Source: a bacterium (GTDB taxonomy: Bacteria > Planctomycetota > Planctomycetia > Kolteriales > Kolteriaceae). From it: a DNA stretch of 58,325 nucleotides. The position numbers were made by a program, and so were the translations under genes. Shown piece by piece: positions 1 to 9,454 of this stretch. Position 1 is the stretch's first letter. Each line of letters begins with the position of its first letter. The notes beneath the pieces were generated by a model that was not told where the DNA came from, ran no database searches, and saw nothing but the letters and a program-made list of their open reading frames with translations. The DNA lies in the NCBI GenBank assembly GCA_019753235.1, contig JAIELF010000008.1:1-58325 (forward strand), read 5' to 3'.

Positions 1-114
1 CAGATTAGCCCCATCATCCCGCAGGCGATCAGCCATCCCGGAAAGGCCGACGCAAGGGGCCGGGCCACCTTGATTCGTCGATCCGAGAAAGGAAATCGCA
101 TGGCAGAACTCCCA

Positions 115-1140
115 TCACTCGGCTTCCGCTCCCTCGATGGCACCATCCTTGGGAAGCCTCTTTTCCATGATTTTATTTCGGATCTCCTCGAAAAGCTTGG
201 AGTTCTCGGCGAGAAACTTCTTTGAGTTCTCGCGGCCCTGCCCCAGCCGAACTTCCCCGTAATTGAACCACGCCCCACTTTTGCTGACAACACGGTCCTC
301 GACCCCCATGTCGAGAACATCCCCCTCTCGGCTAATGCCATGATCGTACATCAGGTCGAATTCGGCCGACCGGAACGGCGGGGCGATCTTGTTTTTGACG
401 ACTTTTGCCTTCACACGAGAGCCAACGACCTCTTCCCCCTCCTTGAGTTGATTTGTGCGACGAATATCGATTCGGCACGACGAATAAAACTTCAAACCGA
501 GGCCTCCCGTCGTGGTCTCGGGGTTGCCGAACATCACACCGATCTTTTGCCGAATCTGATTGATGAAAATCAACACCGTCTTGCTACGGCCTAGGATACC
601 GGTCAATTTTCGCAGCGCCTGACTCATCAACCTCGCTTGCAGGCCGACGTGGGTATCCCCCATGTCTCCCTCAAGTTCGGCCTTGGGAACCAGAGCCGCC
701 ACCGAATCAATCACAATGCAATCGACGGCGTTGGATTTCACCAGCATCTCGGTGATTTGCAATGCTTCCTCGGCACTGCTCGGTTGACTGACGAGCAGAT
801 TTTCTGTTTGAACGCCGACCCTCTTTGCCCAGCCCGGATCGAGCGCATGCTCAGCATCGATAAAAGCCGCCACCCCACCTGCCCGCTGCGCCTCGGCCAC
901 AATATGCAGGGCAATCGTCGTCTTTCCACTCGACTCTGGGCCGAACAACTCAATGATTCGACCGCGAGGAACGCCTCGCCCCCCGAGCGCCAGATCCAAA
1001 GACAAAGCCCCCGTCGAAATCGACTCCACCGGCTGAGCACCATGCTCGCCCAGCGTCATGATCGCTCCCTTGCCGAACTGCTTCTCGACCAAGGAGAGCG
1101 TCGCTTTCAACGACTTCTCATCTGCGCTCGACTGAGCCAT
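115..1140 (-). CDS. recA: Recombinase RecA
   Basis: RecA forms ATP-dependent filaments on single-stranded DNA for homologous recombination and SOS induction in the cytoplasm. The 341-aa product shows the Walker A motif GPESSGKTT, the Walker B stretch [17 protein letters not shown] and the loop region with INQIRQKIG and NPETTTGG. Length is normal for the family (about 340-355 aa), with a short acidic C-terminal tail (GAIEGAEAE). Two ATGs lie close together at 1146 and 1140. I chose 1140 because the GGAAGG ribosome-binding site is about 8 nt from it but only 2 nt from 1146. The gene is divergent from queC with a gap of about 210 bp. No recX or lexA is adjacent. Identification is secure; only the first two residues are uncertain. 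Confidence 0.98.
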   Translation of the reverse strand: MAQSSADEKSLKATLSLVEKQFGKGAIMTLGEHGAQPVESISTGALSLDLALGGRGVPRGRIIELFGPESSGKTTIALHIVAEAQRAGGVAAFIDAEHALDPGWAKRVGVQTENLLVSQPSSAEEALQITEMLVKSNAVDCIVIDSVAALVPKAELEGDMGDTHVGLQARLMSQALRKLTGILGRSKTVLIFINQIRQKIGVMFGNPETTTGGLGLKFYSSCRIDIRRTNQLKEGEEVVGSRVKAKVVKNKIAPPFRSAEFDLMYDHGISREGDVLDMGVEDRVVSKSGAWFNYGEVRLGQGRENSKKFLAENSKLFEEIRNKIMEKRLPKDGAIEGAEAE

Positions 1141-1352
1141 TCCCATACCCTTCCAACGCCTAGCCCGACGGGCTGCCCGAATCTAGTTAACTGTACGTAG
1201 GTTCATGATAGTTTCTATCCGCTTCACGATCAACGCTGATTTACCCAATTTGACTCCTTTCGAGAAAAAAGTAGGGCTCGCGGGGGAAAAGCAAAGGGGA
1301 TGGCTTTCAAAGGGGCAGCGTCCCAGAGCGCGTTTCATACAGGAGTAGGTGG

Positions 1353-2072
1353 ATGCTCGATGGCAGCGATGGACCAACAGCGATGAAGAGCCAAGCGGTC
1401 GTGGTGTTCTCGGGGGGCCAGGATTCGACGACGGCCCTTTTTTGGGCGTTGGATCAGTTTGAAGAAGTTTTGGCGATCAGCTTTCAGTACGGGCAACGGC
1501 ATGCCGTCGAATTGCAACAGGCCGAGCGAATTGCTCAAAAGGCGGGTACGCCGTGGAGACTGATCGATCTACGCGGATTATTAGGGGATTCTGCCCTCAC
1601 CGATTCGTCGCGAGATATCGACGCCAGGCATCCGCGAAACACATCGTTGCCGGCAAGCTTTGTTCCGGGCCGAAACCTGCTGTTTCTTTCGGTCGCGGGG
1701 AGCTATGCCTATTCGCACGGAATTGAAGACTTGGTCGCGGGAATGTGTCAGGCCGACTACTCCGGGTATCCCGACTGCCGACGATCGTTCATCGATGTGG
1801 CCGAGGAGGCCCTCTCGGCCGCGATGGAACCGGCGAGGTTTCGGATTCACACGCCGATCATGGATCTTGATAAAGGGGACACGTTCAAGTTGGCCAGCGA
1901 TCTAGGCGTCCTCGACTTGATCCTGGAGGAGACGCACACCGATTACAACGGCGATCGATCGATGCGCCATCCATGGGGATATGGCCAACTGGATAACGAG
2001 GCGAGTCGACTTCGAGCCCGGGGCTGGGATGACTTCTGCCAACGCTACCCCGATTTGGTTCCGGCTGAATAG
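1353..2072 (+). CDS. queC: QueC-like 7-cyano-7-deazaguanine synthase lacking the zinc cysteines
   Basis: QueC converts 7-carboxy-7-deazaguanine to preQ0 with ATP and ammonia in the queuosine pathway. The 239-aa product keeps the PP-loop SGGQDSTT (residues 20-27), the FVPGRN motif and the SGYPDCR motif. The start at 1353 has AGGAG 7 nt upstream; an internal ATG at 1383 is the alternative. The oddity is at the C terminus. The family normally has one Cys followed about 15 residues later by CxxCxxC, which bind zinc. Here these positions are D197, Q212, N215 and S218, although the surrounding HT-YNGDR, HPWGYG and LRARGW segments are well preserved. No queD, queE or queF is nearby. It may be a zinc-independent QueC or a QueC paralogue with another substrate; I am sure of the family, not of the reaction. 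Confidence 0.85.
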   Translation: MLDGSDGPTAMKSQAVVVFSGGQDSTTALFWALDQFEEVLAISFQYGQRHAVELQQAERIAQKAGTPWRLIDLRGLLGDSALTDSSRDIDARHPRNTSLPASFVPGRNLLFLSVAGSYAYSHGIEDLVAGMCQADYSGYPDCRRSFIDVAEEALSAAMEPARFRIHTPIMDLDKGDTFKLASDLGVLDLILEETHTDYNGDRSMRHPWGYGQLDNEASRLRARGWDDFCQRYPDLVPAE

Positions 2073-2665
2073 GAATTGTCTTTGCGATCGATCGTCTGAG
2101 ACGAAATCGAATTCGTTAGAAAAGTCCCTCGTCGGGATTCTGTCGGCATCGAGCCATCACCGCCTGAAATTCGTCGTGCGAAAGAGGCGTCGGGGGGGGG
2201 CACATCAAAGACGCCCAGCGACGGGTATCGCTGCGGCCGTTGATGAACGAAGTAGTCATTCCAGTACATTTCCTGCGAAGAGACGAATCGCTCGATCTGC
2301 GTATCGTTGACGCGATGCCGAAACAGCAGTGGCGCCTCACGAGGCGCGTTCCCCATCAACGTCACCATCCGTAGTCGATCGGTCTTGTTGGGTAGGGAAC
2401 CGTGCATGGTGCGAGCGTGGTAAACGATCGCCTGCCCACGATGGATGGGCATTGGCTGCGCGAGTTCATTTTCGATTTGGTCGATCACTCCGGCAAACGG
2501 AGATCGAGCGAGTTGATCTCCGAAGGCTCGTTCGATTTGCGTCCAGCGACGAACAAATCCCGAATAGCTGGTGATGAACGGACGTTTGCCGTACGATGGT
2601 CGGCGACCGAGGCGGCGACTTGGAATGGGAGGAGACGTAGGATGATCGGTATCTCTTGGACCTGC
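2045..2665 (-). pseudogene. 5'-truncated phytanoyl-CoA dioxygenase (PhyH)-like remnant
   Basis: On the minus strand the frame is open from the TAG at 2666-2668 to the TAG at 2045-2047, about 206 codons. The best candidate start is a GTG at 2488, giving 147 aa. The sequence resembles the C-terminal half of Fe(II)/2-oxoglutarate PhyH-family oxygenases: a distal iron-ligand His in YHARTMHGSLPN followed by TDRLRMVTLMGN, where an Arg would bind 2-oxoglutarate, then a Tyr/Trp-rich tail (SSQEMYWNDYFVHQRPQRYP). The N-terminal half with the HxD iron ligands is not found in any frame. Its 5' side overlaps the start of the divergent PQQ-propeller gene (2642) and its 3' end overlaps queC by 28 bp. I read it as a decayed gene that lost its front; a functional short protein is less likely. 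Confidence 0.55.
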
Positions 2666-3997
2666 CTATTGACATGCTCCATTTTAGCAGGCGAAGCAAC
2701 CACGATTTCCGGACCAATCACGCAGTTCCTAGAGGGACGTCGCCCCGCGAGCGAAGCCGCCCCCACGCCGCCGATGGAATGGTCGAGCAGCACCAATATC
2801 GAATGGACGCAGGATCTTCCTGGCCGAGCTTGGTCGAGCCCACTGGTGATGGATGGCAAAGTCTACCTGACCGACTGCGTCTCGGAAGGGAAGGAACTCG
2901 ACGCGAAAAAGGGCCTCTATCTCGATGATCTCGATGCCCGAAAATATCCTCTGGATACCGCGACTCGTCAATGGCGAGTGATCAGTCTGGACTTGGCAAC
3001 GGGGAAGAAGCTTTGGGATACACTCCTCTATCAAGGGCCGGCAACGCAACCTCATCACATCAAAAACACGCTCGCGTCCGAGACTCCATGCAGCGACGGA
3101 AAACATCTCTTCGTCTGTTTCGGCAACGTGGGGCTTTACTGTCTCGACATGAATGGTGAGAAGGTTTGGTCGCATACCCTCGACTCGAAGCCTACCCGTT
3201 ATGGCTGGGGAACCTCGCAGTCGCCGATCATCCACAAGGGAGTCGTTTATCTCGCCGTCGATAACGAAGAGAAGTCGCATTTGATGGCATTCGAGGCCGG
3301 CACCGGCAAGGTACTTTGGGACGTCCCCCGCGACGAGAAGACGAACTACTCGACGCCTTTTCTTTGGGAGAACGAGAAGCGGACCGAACTGGTCGTCTCG
3401 GGAATCTCGTGGTGTCAATCATACTCGCTGGAGGGGGCCCCTCTCTGGAAGATCAAGGGGAAGAGCATCCTCGCCATCCCGACGCCGTTCGCTTGGGAGG
3501 GGAACCTGTATGTCACCTCGGGCCATGTCGCTTGGGGCGAGAATCCGATCTATTGCATCAAGCCTGGCCACGATGGGGATCTTTCCCCCGTCGAAGGAAG
3601 CGCCCTCCCGGCAGGCCTTCTTTGGCATCACCCGACAGGCGGGCCGTATCACCCCACGCCGATCATCGTCGACGGCATCTTTTACGTCCTTCTTGATCGA
3701 GGATTTCTGAGCGCGTACGACGCACGAACTGGGACGCCGATCTACATCAAAAAACGAATCCCCAATGGCCGAGCTTTTACCAGTTCCCCTTGGACCTACC
3801 GCGGCGAACTCTTTGCGGTCAACGAAGATGGCCTGACCTTCCGGTTGGCTCTCGGCAAAGAATTCAAAGTCCTGGGAACCAACGAACTGGCCGAGGATGA
3901 CATGTGCATGGCGACGCCGGTCGTCGCTGGCGACCGCCTGCTTATTCGAAGTTCCGAGCGAGTCTATTCCATCCGGACACCCACCTCGAAGCCCTGA
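2642..3997 (+). CDS. Secreted PQQ-binding-like beta-propeller protein
   Basis: The 451-aa product starts with a signal-peptide-like segment (MIGISWTCLLTCSILAGEA) and then a repetitive beta-propeller of the PQQ/pyrrolo-quinoline-quinone-like type. Blades carry recurring GKxLW or GxxLW strands, for example ATGKKLWDTL, NGEKVWSHTL, GTGKVLWDVP and EGAPLWKIKG. Such planctomycete proteins are extracytoplasmic; some bind sugars or quinone cofactors, many have no known ligand. The frame is open further upstream, but the ATG at 2642 has GGGAGGAG just before it and begins the signal peptide, so I chose it. No enzyme partner such as a cytochrome c domain is adjacent. It lies 5' to 5' over a dioxygenase remnant. 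The fold is well supported; the substrate is unknown. Confidence 0.85.
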   Translation: MIGISWTCLLTCSILAGEATTISGPITQFLEGRRPASEAAPTPPMEWSSSTNIEWTQDLPGRAWSSPLVMDGKVYLTDCVSEGKELDAKKGLYLDDLDARKYPLDTATRQWRVISLDLATGKKLWDTLLYQGPATQPHHIKNTLASETPCSDGKHLFVCFGNVGLYCLDMNGEKVWSHTLDSKPTRYGWGTSQSPIIHKGVVYLAVDNEEKSHLMAFEAGTGKVLWDVPRDEKTNYSTPFLWENEKRTELVVSGISWCQSYSLEGAPLWKIKGKSILAIPTPFAWEGNLYVTSGHVAWGENPIYCIKPGHDGDLSPVEGSALPAGLLWHHPTGGPYHPTPIIVDGIFYVLLDRGFLSAYDARTGTPIYIKKRIPNGRAFTSSPWTYRGELFAVNEDGLTFRLALGKEFKVLGTNELAEDDMCMATPVVAGDRLLIRSSERVYSIRTPTSKP

Positions 3998-4076
3998 TGT
4001 CTTTCTGTGCCGAGACTTATGAAAATCTGCGCAAAATTAGGGACTCTTGCGCCCGCATACTTGATTCCACCCCAGT

Positions 4077-4108
4077 GATTATTCGATAATCGAACTAGGC
4101 GATCCTAG
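4077..4108. promoter_or_regulatory. Two adjacent palindromes, candidate MarR operator
   Basis: Two perfect inverted repeats lie 28-59 bp upstream of the marR start. The first is GATTAT-TCG-ATAATC at 4077-4091. The second is CTAGG-CGAT-CCTAG at 4095-4108. MarR regulators commonly bind short AT-rich inverted repeats in their own promoters and repress the operon they head, so the first is a good operator candidate. That it regulates the efflux genes is inference. Confidence 0.45.
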
Positions 4109-4135
4109 AACCATCCGATTCTTTGGAGAGGTTCC

Positions 4136-4654
4136 ATGAACTCTTTCGAACAACGAGCAAGGGAACTGGCCGAGCACGTTCATTCGATCGTGGTTCAACA
4201 GCGAGCGATTGAAGCGTCGGCGGCGACCAATCCGAATCTCGATATTTCTCGGCAAGAGTTGCTCGCGATCGAGATGCTGGGGGAATCGGGCCACAGCATC
4301 ATGCGGGCTCTGGCCGACCAGCTCTCGCTGGCTGTCAACACCGTGACAACGCTGGTCGACAATCTGGAGAAGCGAGACTTCGTTCGGCGTCTCCGCGACG
4401 AACAAGATCGGCGACTCGTTTGGGTGCAGTTGACCGTGGAGGGTCAGAAGGCTTTTGCCGCCTTGCAAGAGGAAAGGCATCGGCTCTGTCGAGCGCTGCT
4501 CGGATCGCTGAACGAAGATGAGCAAGAGATTTACCTCGTGATCACTCGCAAGATCGCCCGTCAAGCGAGGAGCTTCGTCGCCGGCAAGCCGACACCCAAA
4601 GAAGACGGGGCTTCCCCCCGAGCCGAGCGGACCCGGACCAAGAGCACAAGTTAA
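4136..4654 (+). CDS. MarR-family transcriptional regulator
   Basis: This 172-aa winged-helix regulator probably controls the efflux genes immediately downstream. The helix-turn-helix region is visible around SIMRALADQLSLAVNTVTTLVDNLEKRDFVRR, followed by the wing DEQDRRLVWVQLT, whose DxR pattern is typical of MarR proteins. It is slightly longer than the usual 140-150 aa because of a basic, disordered C terminus (TPKEDGASPRAERTRTKS). GGAGAGG precedes the ATG at a normal distance. The next gene begins 43 bp downstream on the same strand, suggesting one operon. Two palindromes just upstream fit autoregulation. The ligand cannot be read from the sequence. Confidence 0.93.
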   Translation: MNSFEQRARELAEHVHSIVVQQRAIEASAATNPNLDISRQELLAIEMLGESGHSIMRALADQLSLAVNTVTTLVDNLEKRDFVRRLRDEQDRRLVWVQLTVEGQKAFAALQEERHRLCRALLGSLNEDEQEIYLVITRKIARQARSFVAGKPTPKEDGASPRAERTRTKSTS

Positions 4655-4697
4655 TCAGGCTCCAAGGCAGTCTCAAAGGGATTAAGAGGAACCGACC

Positions 4698-6065
4698 ATG
4701 CTGGGTCGACGTCGTCATCTGATTTTCGGGGCTATCGTCCTTTTGCTTGTCGGCGGAAGCTGGACCCTCTGGGCCAGCAACGGCGAGAAAGTCAGTCCGT
4801 CGCCGACAGGCAAAGAGACGCGGGCCGTCACCATCACGCTGGCGCCGGTCGTCGAACGGAGCGTCGTCCGAAAAGTCCCGATCGTCGGGACTCTTTACGG
4901 CAAGGAAGAGATCCCGGTCTCCTCGGAAGTCGGGGGCCGAATCATTCGCATTCATCACGAAGTGGGTGAAACTGTCCATTCGGGCGACATCCTGATGGAG
5001 ATCGATCCGCGCGAATTCGAGCTGGCCGTCAACGAAGCTCGCCGGGCGCTTGAATGGGAACTGGCAAAGCTCGGCCTGAAGGACCCACCGGCCAACGATA
5101 AAGACGTTGCTGTCGAGAAACTGCCGGGCGTCGTCCGAGCCCGATCCCAGTTCGAGCTTTCCGAGCAGGTGCATAAGAGAACCAGCCAGCTCAAGGCGCA
5201 GAAGACGATCTCGCAAGACGAATGGGAGAAGGCCGAGGCCGAGCTCAAACTGACGCAGGCCGCCTACGAACAATCTCTTTTCGATGCCCAAACGATTCTT
5301 GCCGCCGTCCGGCAGAAACAGGCGATGCTCGAGTCGGCTCTCGAAAGGCTTTCGGACACGAAAATGAAAGTCCCCACGCCCAGCGTTCCGTCAGGGGAAG
5401 GCGTCGATTCATTTGTGATTGCCGATCGCAACGTGACCGAGGGAGAAATCGTCTCGACAGCACGGGGTTCGGAGCCGGCGTTTCGGCTCGTGATATGCGA
5501 TCCACTCAAACTAGAGGCCGCCGTTGCCGAGCGTTTCGCCGTCGAGCTTCGCAAGGAACAGAAGGTACGGATCAAAACAGAGGCCACCGGCGAAAAGGTC
5601 TTCGAAGGAGAGATTACACGTATCTATCCAACAGTTGACCGCACGAGCCGAACCTTTCAGGTCGAGGTTCTCGTTCCCAACAAGAACCGGATCTTGACGC
5701 CGGGCTCTTTCGCACGAGGAAACGTGATCACGCGGTCGGATGAACACGCGAAGACCGTTCCTGCGGAGGCGATCGTTCGCTTCGCGGGTGTGGTGAAAGT
5801 TTTCACCGTGCGTGATGGCGCGAGCTACTCAGTCCCTGTCAAACCGGGCGAACGTTTGGAACCGATTGCCGCGGAGAACGGCGGTCACGCAGTTTGGTTC
5901 GAAGTGACGGGCGATCTTCAAGCGGGCGACCAAGTCGTCATCACCGGCCAAAGTCAATTGGCCGACCGGACACCGATCACGGTTCGTGAAACTACGCCCG
6001 TCCAGCCCGCTGCGGACTCGACGCCCCCTGTCAAAGTCGGCTCGGCACAGGAGGGTTCCCGTTGA
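4698..6065 (+). CDS. RND efflux periplasmic adaptor (membrane fusion protein)
   Basis: The 455-aa product is an HlyD/AcrA-type adaptor linking an inner-membrane RND pump to an outer-membrane channel. It has an N-terminal membrane anchor (HLIFGAIVLLLVGGSWTLW, residues about 6-24). A lipoyl-like half-motif follows (VSSEVGGRIIRIHHEVGETV, then GDILMEIDPREFEL), then a long alpha-hairpin with coiled-coil character (residues about 115-215) and a beta-barrel region including IYPTVDRTSRTFQVEV. GAGGAA precedes the ATG. Its TGA overlaps the TTG start of the pump gene by 4 bp, so the two are translationally coupled. The adaptor hairpin is long for the family. No outer-membrane TolC-like factor is encoded next to it. 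Confidence 0.95.
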   Translation: MLGRRRHLIFGAIVLLLVGGSWTLWASNGEKVSPSPTGKETRAVTITLAPVVERSVVRKVPIVGTLYGKEEIPVSSEVGGRIIRIHHEVGETVHSGDILMEIDPREFELAVNEARRALEWELAKLGLKDPPANDKDVAVEKLPGVVRARSQFELSEQVHKRTSQLKAQKTISQDEWEKAEAELKLTQAAYEQSLFDAQTILAAVRQKQAMLESALERLSDTKMKVPTPSVPSGEGVDSFVIADRNVTEGEIVSTARGSEPAFRLVICDPLKLEAAVAERFAVELRKEQKVRIKTEATGEKVFEGEITRIYPTVDRTSRTFQVEVLVPNKNRILTPGSFARGNVITRSDEHAKTVPAEAIVRFAGVVKVFTVRDGASYSVPVKPGERLEPIAAENGGHAVWFEVTGDLQAGDQVVITGQSQLADRTPITVRETTPVQPAADSTPPVKVGSAQEGSR

Positions 6066-9000
6066 CCATCTCGGATATCTGCATCAGGCGGCCTGTCTTC
6101 ACCGCGATGCTGGTCTCGGCACCGATCGTCTTGGGTCTCTTCTCTATTCCCAGGTTGGGAGTCGATCTACTTCCCAACGTCGATATTCCCGTCGTCAGCG
6201 TAACCGCCACCCTGCGCGGAGCCAGCGTCGAGGAGATGGAGACCACCATCACCAAGCCGATCGAAGAGAACGTCAACACCATCTCGGGCATCGATGAAAT
6301 CGCCTCCACCACCAAGGAGGGGATCACCACCGTCATCATCCAGTTCCTGCTCGAAAAGGATGGCGCGGTCGCCGCCCAAGAGGTCGAAGCCCGGGTCCGC
6401 ACCATCCTGCGTCAGTTGCCACAGGGAATGGATCCCCCCATTATCGACCGCTTTGATCTCGATGCTGCTCCGATCATGACACTGGCGGTATCCGGACGAC
6501 GCGACTTTCGCGAAGTAACCGAACTGGCACGCAAACGCGTCAAAGAAGTTTTGGAAACCGTCGATGGAGTCGGATCGGTAACGCTCGTCGGTGGACGACA
6601 AAGAGCTATCAACGTCATCATCGATCCACCTCGACTGCTTAAGTTCGAACCTCCTCTCACCATCGAAGATGTTCGGCAAGCTCTCCTGCGCAACAATCAA
6701 GAGCAGCCCGGCGGCCGGGTCGAACAGGGGCTCAGCGAGACCGTCCTTCGCACCATGGGTCGGCTCGACGATCCATCTCAATTCGAATCGTTGATCATTG
6801 CCAATCGCGGCGGGCAACCGATCCGCCTAAGCGACGTAGCCCGCGTTGAAGATTCGATCGAAGAGCCCCGTAGCCTGAGCCGACTCTGGATCAATACTCG
6901 TGACGACGACAATCCGGGCGACAACGCCGTCAGCTTGATCATTCGAAAAAAATCAGGGACTAATACCGTCGCCGTCGTTGAATCGGTTCGCGCGAAGCTC
7001 GACAAGTTATTGCCCTCACTCCCTGCCGACATCGCGGTCGAAGCGATTCGCGACCAGTCTCGCTTTATCAAACGTTCGATCGAGGAAGTTGCCACGCACT
7101 TGCTGCTCGGGGCGGTCTTGGTCAGCGCGAGCATCCTCCTCTTTCTCCGCGACTGGCGAACGACACTGATTGCGACGCTGGCAATTCCGACGTCGATCGT
7201 CGGCACATTCGCCTTCATGTACGCAATGGGATTCACGCTAAACAACATCACCATGCTGGGACTAATCCTTGCCGTCGGCATCGTCATTGATGACGCGGTC
7301 GTGGTACATGAAAACATCTTTCGGCACATGGAAGAGTACGGCAAACCGGCTTCCGAAGCGGCTGGCTCGGCGACACGCGAGATCGCGCTCGCGGTCGTTG
7401 CCACCACATTGTCACTGCTCGTGATTTTTATCCCTGTCATTTTCATGGGAGGCCGAGTGGGCAGGTTCTTTTCGAGTTTCGGCTTCGTTGTCGGCTTTTC
7501 CGTCTTCATGAGCATGATTATCTCTTTCACGATGACGCCGATGCTCTGCTCGAAGTTCCTCCTTCTTCCCGAAAGCGACTCGCCTCACAGTAAAGACTCA
7601 CGCGTGTGGAAGTGGATCGAGCGGTCATACGTCGGCGCTCTTGATTGGTCGCTAAGGCACCGGTGGGTCATCGTCGTCACGACGGTGATCATCCTTGCCA
7701 GCACGCCTCTTCTATTCATGGTGGTCGGCAAAGACTTCATCCCACGCGATGATCAGAGCGAATTTGAAGTGACCCTGTCGATGCCGGAAGGCTATGCACT
7801 CGAACGATCCAACACATTGACCAAGCAGATCGAAGATCGGCTTCGCCAGTTGCCGGGCGTCATCGCGATGTATTCGGTTGTCGGCGATACCAGTGGTCGA
7901 ATCGGCAAAGGAGAGGGGGACGTCACTCGCGCCACGATCTATTGTCGAATGCTTGATCTTGCCGAGCGAGACTACTCTCAATTCGACGTCATGAACAAAG
8001 CGCGCGCGATGCTCGCTGACTTCCCCGATATCGTCGGCGCCGTCCAAGATGTCTCGCCGTTTCAAACGACCGGTTTTCGGCAAGTTCTCATTGATTTAAG
8101 CCTTTCTGGGCCCGAGATCAGTGAACTGGGAAAGATCTCCGAGCAGGTTGTCTCTTGGATGAAAGAACAAGGATACTACGTCGATGTTGACACTAGCTTG
8201 TCACTGCGAAAGCCGGAACTTCGCATTCGGCCCGATCGCGAAAGGCTCTCTGATCTAGGCGTGTCGATCCAAGCGGTTTCTTCCACCACCAACGTTCTGG
8301 TCGGCGGCGAGCCGATCTCGACCTTCAAAGAGGGAGGCGAACAGTACGACGTTTGGTTACGGGCCGAGCCAGGGTTTCGCACCGACGAAGAGTCTATCGG
8401 GCTTCTGACCGTTCCATCGAGCAAAGTCCCCTCGGGAGTTGTCCCTCTCAACAATCTGGTTCACTTCGAAGTCGGTCAGGGACCTAACACCATTGAACGC
8501 TATCAAAGGCAACGGCAAGTCGTCGTCTCGGCCAATCTCGAAGGAAAAGACATGTCCGGCGGCATTGAGAACTTGCGGAGCTACATCAAATCGCTAGACC
8601 TCCCGCCCGGCTACAGCTACGAATTCGTTGGCCGAGCCAAAGCACTGCAAGAGACCAACGTCGGTTTCCTATTCGCGTTTCTTCTCTCGTTCCTGTTCAT
8701 GTACATGATTCTGGCAGGCCAATTTGAAAGTTTCGCTCACCCGATCTCGATCCTAGCCGCCCTTCCCCTGACGATACCATTCGCCGTTCTTTCGTTGATC
8801 CTATTGCGAACCAATCTCGACATTTACGCGATGTTCGGGCTCTTCATGCTTTTCGGGATCGTTAAGAAGAACGGTATCCTGCAAGTCGATTACACCAATC
8901 ACCTCCGCCGGGCCGGCATGCCCCGCGAGGAAGCGATCCTGGAAGCCAACCGAACCCGTCTGCGTCCCATTCTGATGACGACGGTGATGCTGGTCGCCGC

Positions 9001-9244
9001 CATGATTCCCATGGCGCTGGGACAGGGGCCTGGATCCGGATCACGAGCGAGCATGGCGAAGGTCATCCTCGGCGGACAAACGCTATCGCTAGTTTTGACA
9101 CTGCTGGTCACGCCGGTGGCTTATTCGATGCTTGACGATGCGGGCCGATGGGTAAGAGGTCTCTTTCGGCGATCCAAAGAGCTAGCCCCCGCCGAGACGA
9201 TCTCCGCAGACTCGGCGATTTCCTCGGCAGGCCCGCTTCCCTGA
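6062..9244 (+). CDS. RND family efflux permease (AcrB/MdtB-like)
   Basis: This 1060-aa pump uses the proton gradient to expel hydrophobic compounds or drugs from the inner membrane and periplasm. The family layout is complete: TM1 near residues 10-30, a first periplasmic loop, TM2-6 (about 340-500), TM7, a second periplasmic loop and TM8-12 (about 865-1030). The proton-relay acids are present as D410 and D411 in GIVIDDAVVVHENI, and the TM10 lysine pair K935/K936 in FGIVKKNGILQVD. The start is a TTG overlapping the adaptor stop codon (TTGA), typical of coupled genes. Whether the substrates are drugs rather than metal ions follows from HAE1-type similarity (no metal-pump hallmarks seen) and is an inference. 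The C-terminal tail after TM12 is a short, low-complexity cytoplasmic extension. Confidence 0.97.
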   Translation: MTISDICIRRPVFTAMLVSAPIVLGLFSIPRLGVDLLPNVDIPVVSVTATLRGASVEEMETTITKPIEENVNTISGIDEIASTTKEGITTVIIQFLLEKDGAVAAQEVEARVRTILRQLPQGMDPPIIDRFDLDAAPIMTLAVSGRRDFREVTELARKRVKEVLETVDGVGSVTLVGGRQRAINVIIDPPRLLKFEPPLTIEDVRQALLRNNQEQPGGRVEQGLSETVLRTMGRLDDPSQFESLIIANRGGQPIRLSDVARVEDSIEEPRSLSRLWINTRDDDNPGDNAVSLIIRKKSGTNTVAVVESVRAKLDKLLPSLPADIAVEAIRDQSRFIKRSIEEVATHLLLGAVLVSASILLFLRDWRTTLIATLAIPTSIVGTFAFMYAMGFTLNNITMLGLILAVGIVIDDAVVVHENIFRHMEEYGKPASEAAGSATREIALAVVATTLSLLVIFIPVIFMGGRVGRFFSSFGFVVGFSVFMSMIISFTMTPMLCSKFLLLPESDSPHSKDSRVWKWIERSYVGALDWSLRHRWVIVVTTVIILASTPLLFMVVGKDFIPRDDQSEFEVTLSMPEGYALERSNTLTKQIEDRLRQLPGVIAMYSVVGDTSGRIGKGEGDVTRATIYCRMLDLAERDYSQFDVMNKARAMLADFPDIVGAVQDVSPFQTTGFRQVLIDLSLSGPEISELGKISEQVVSWMKEQGYYVDVDTSLSLRKPELRIRPDRERLSDLGVSIQAVSSTTNVLVGGEPISTFKEGGEQYDVWLRAEPGFRTDEESIGLLTVPSSKVPSGVVPLNNLVHFEVGQGPNTIERYQRQRQVVVSANLEGKDMSGGIENLRSYIKSLDLPPGYSYEFVGRAKALQETNVGFLFAFLLSFLFMYMILAGQFESFAHPISILAALPLTIPFAVLSLILLRTNLDIYAMFGLFMLFGIVKKNGILQVDYTNHLRRAGMPREEAILEANRTRLRPILMTTVMLVAAMIPMALGQGPGSGSRASMAKVILGGQTLSLVLTLLVTPVAYSMLDDAGRWVRGLFRRSKELAPAETISADSAISSAGPLP

Positions 9245-9454
9245 CCGCTGTAAGAGTTTCGGCAGAGATCCCCTCTATCTTTTGGTCCACGGGCTCTGTA
9301 TGGTCTTCTCCATGGGATGGGTGGACCGGAGTGGGTTATTGATCGACTCTCGCAAACCCTCTTTTCAATCGAGAACGCTTGGTCCAAAGTCGACGAGGAA
9401 TGGTCCCTTCGTTTGGATCGACTCTCCAGACCGATTACAGGATGGACAAATACG

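Noticed and set aside
1190..1215. Palindrome-like TACGTA region upstream of recA as a LexA/SOS box
   Set aside because: The half-sites are not symmetric and match no SOS consensus I know.
1353..2072. QueC as part of a defence operon (Qat or CBASS)
   Set aside because: The neighbours are recA and a decayed dioxygenase; no partner genes of those systems are visible.
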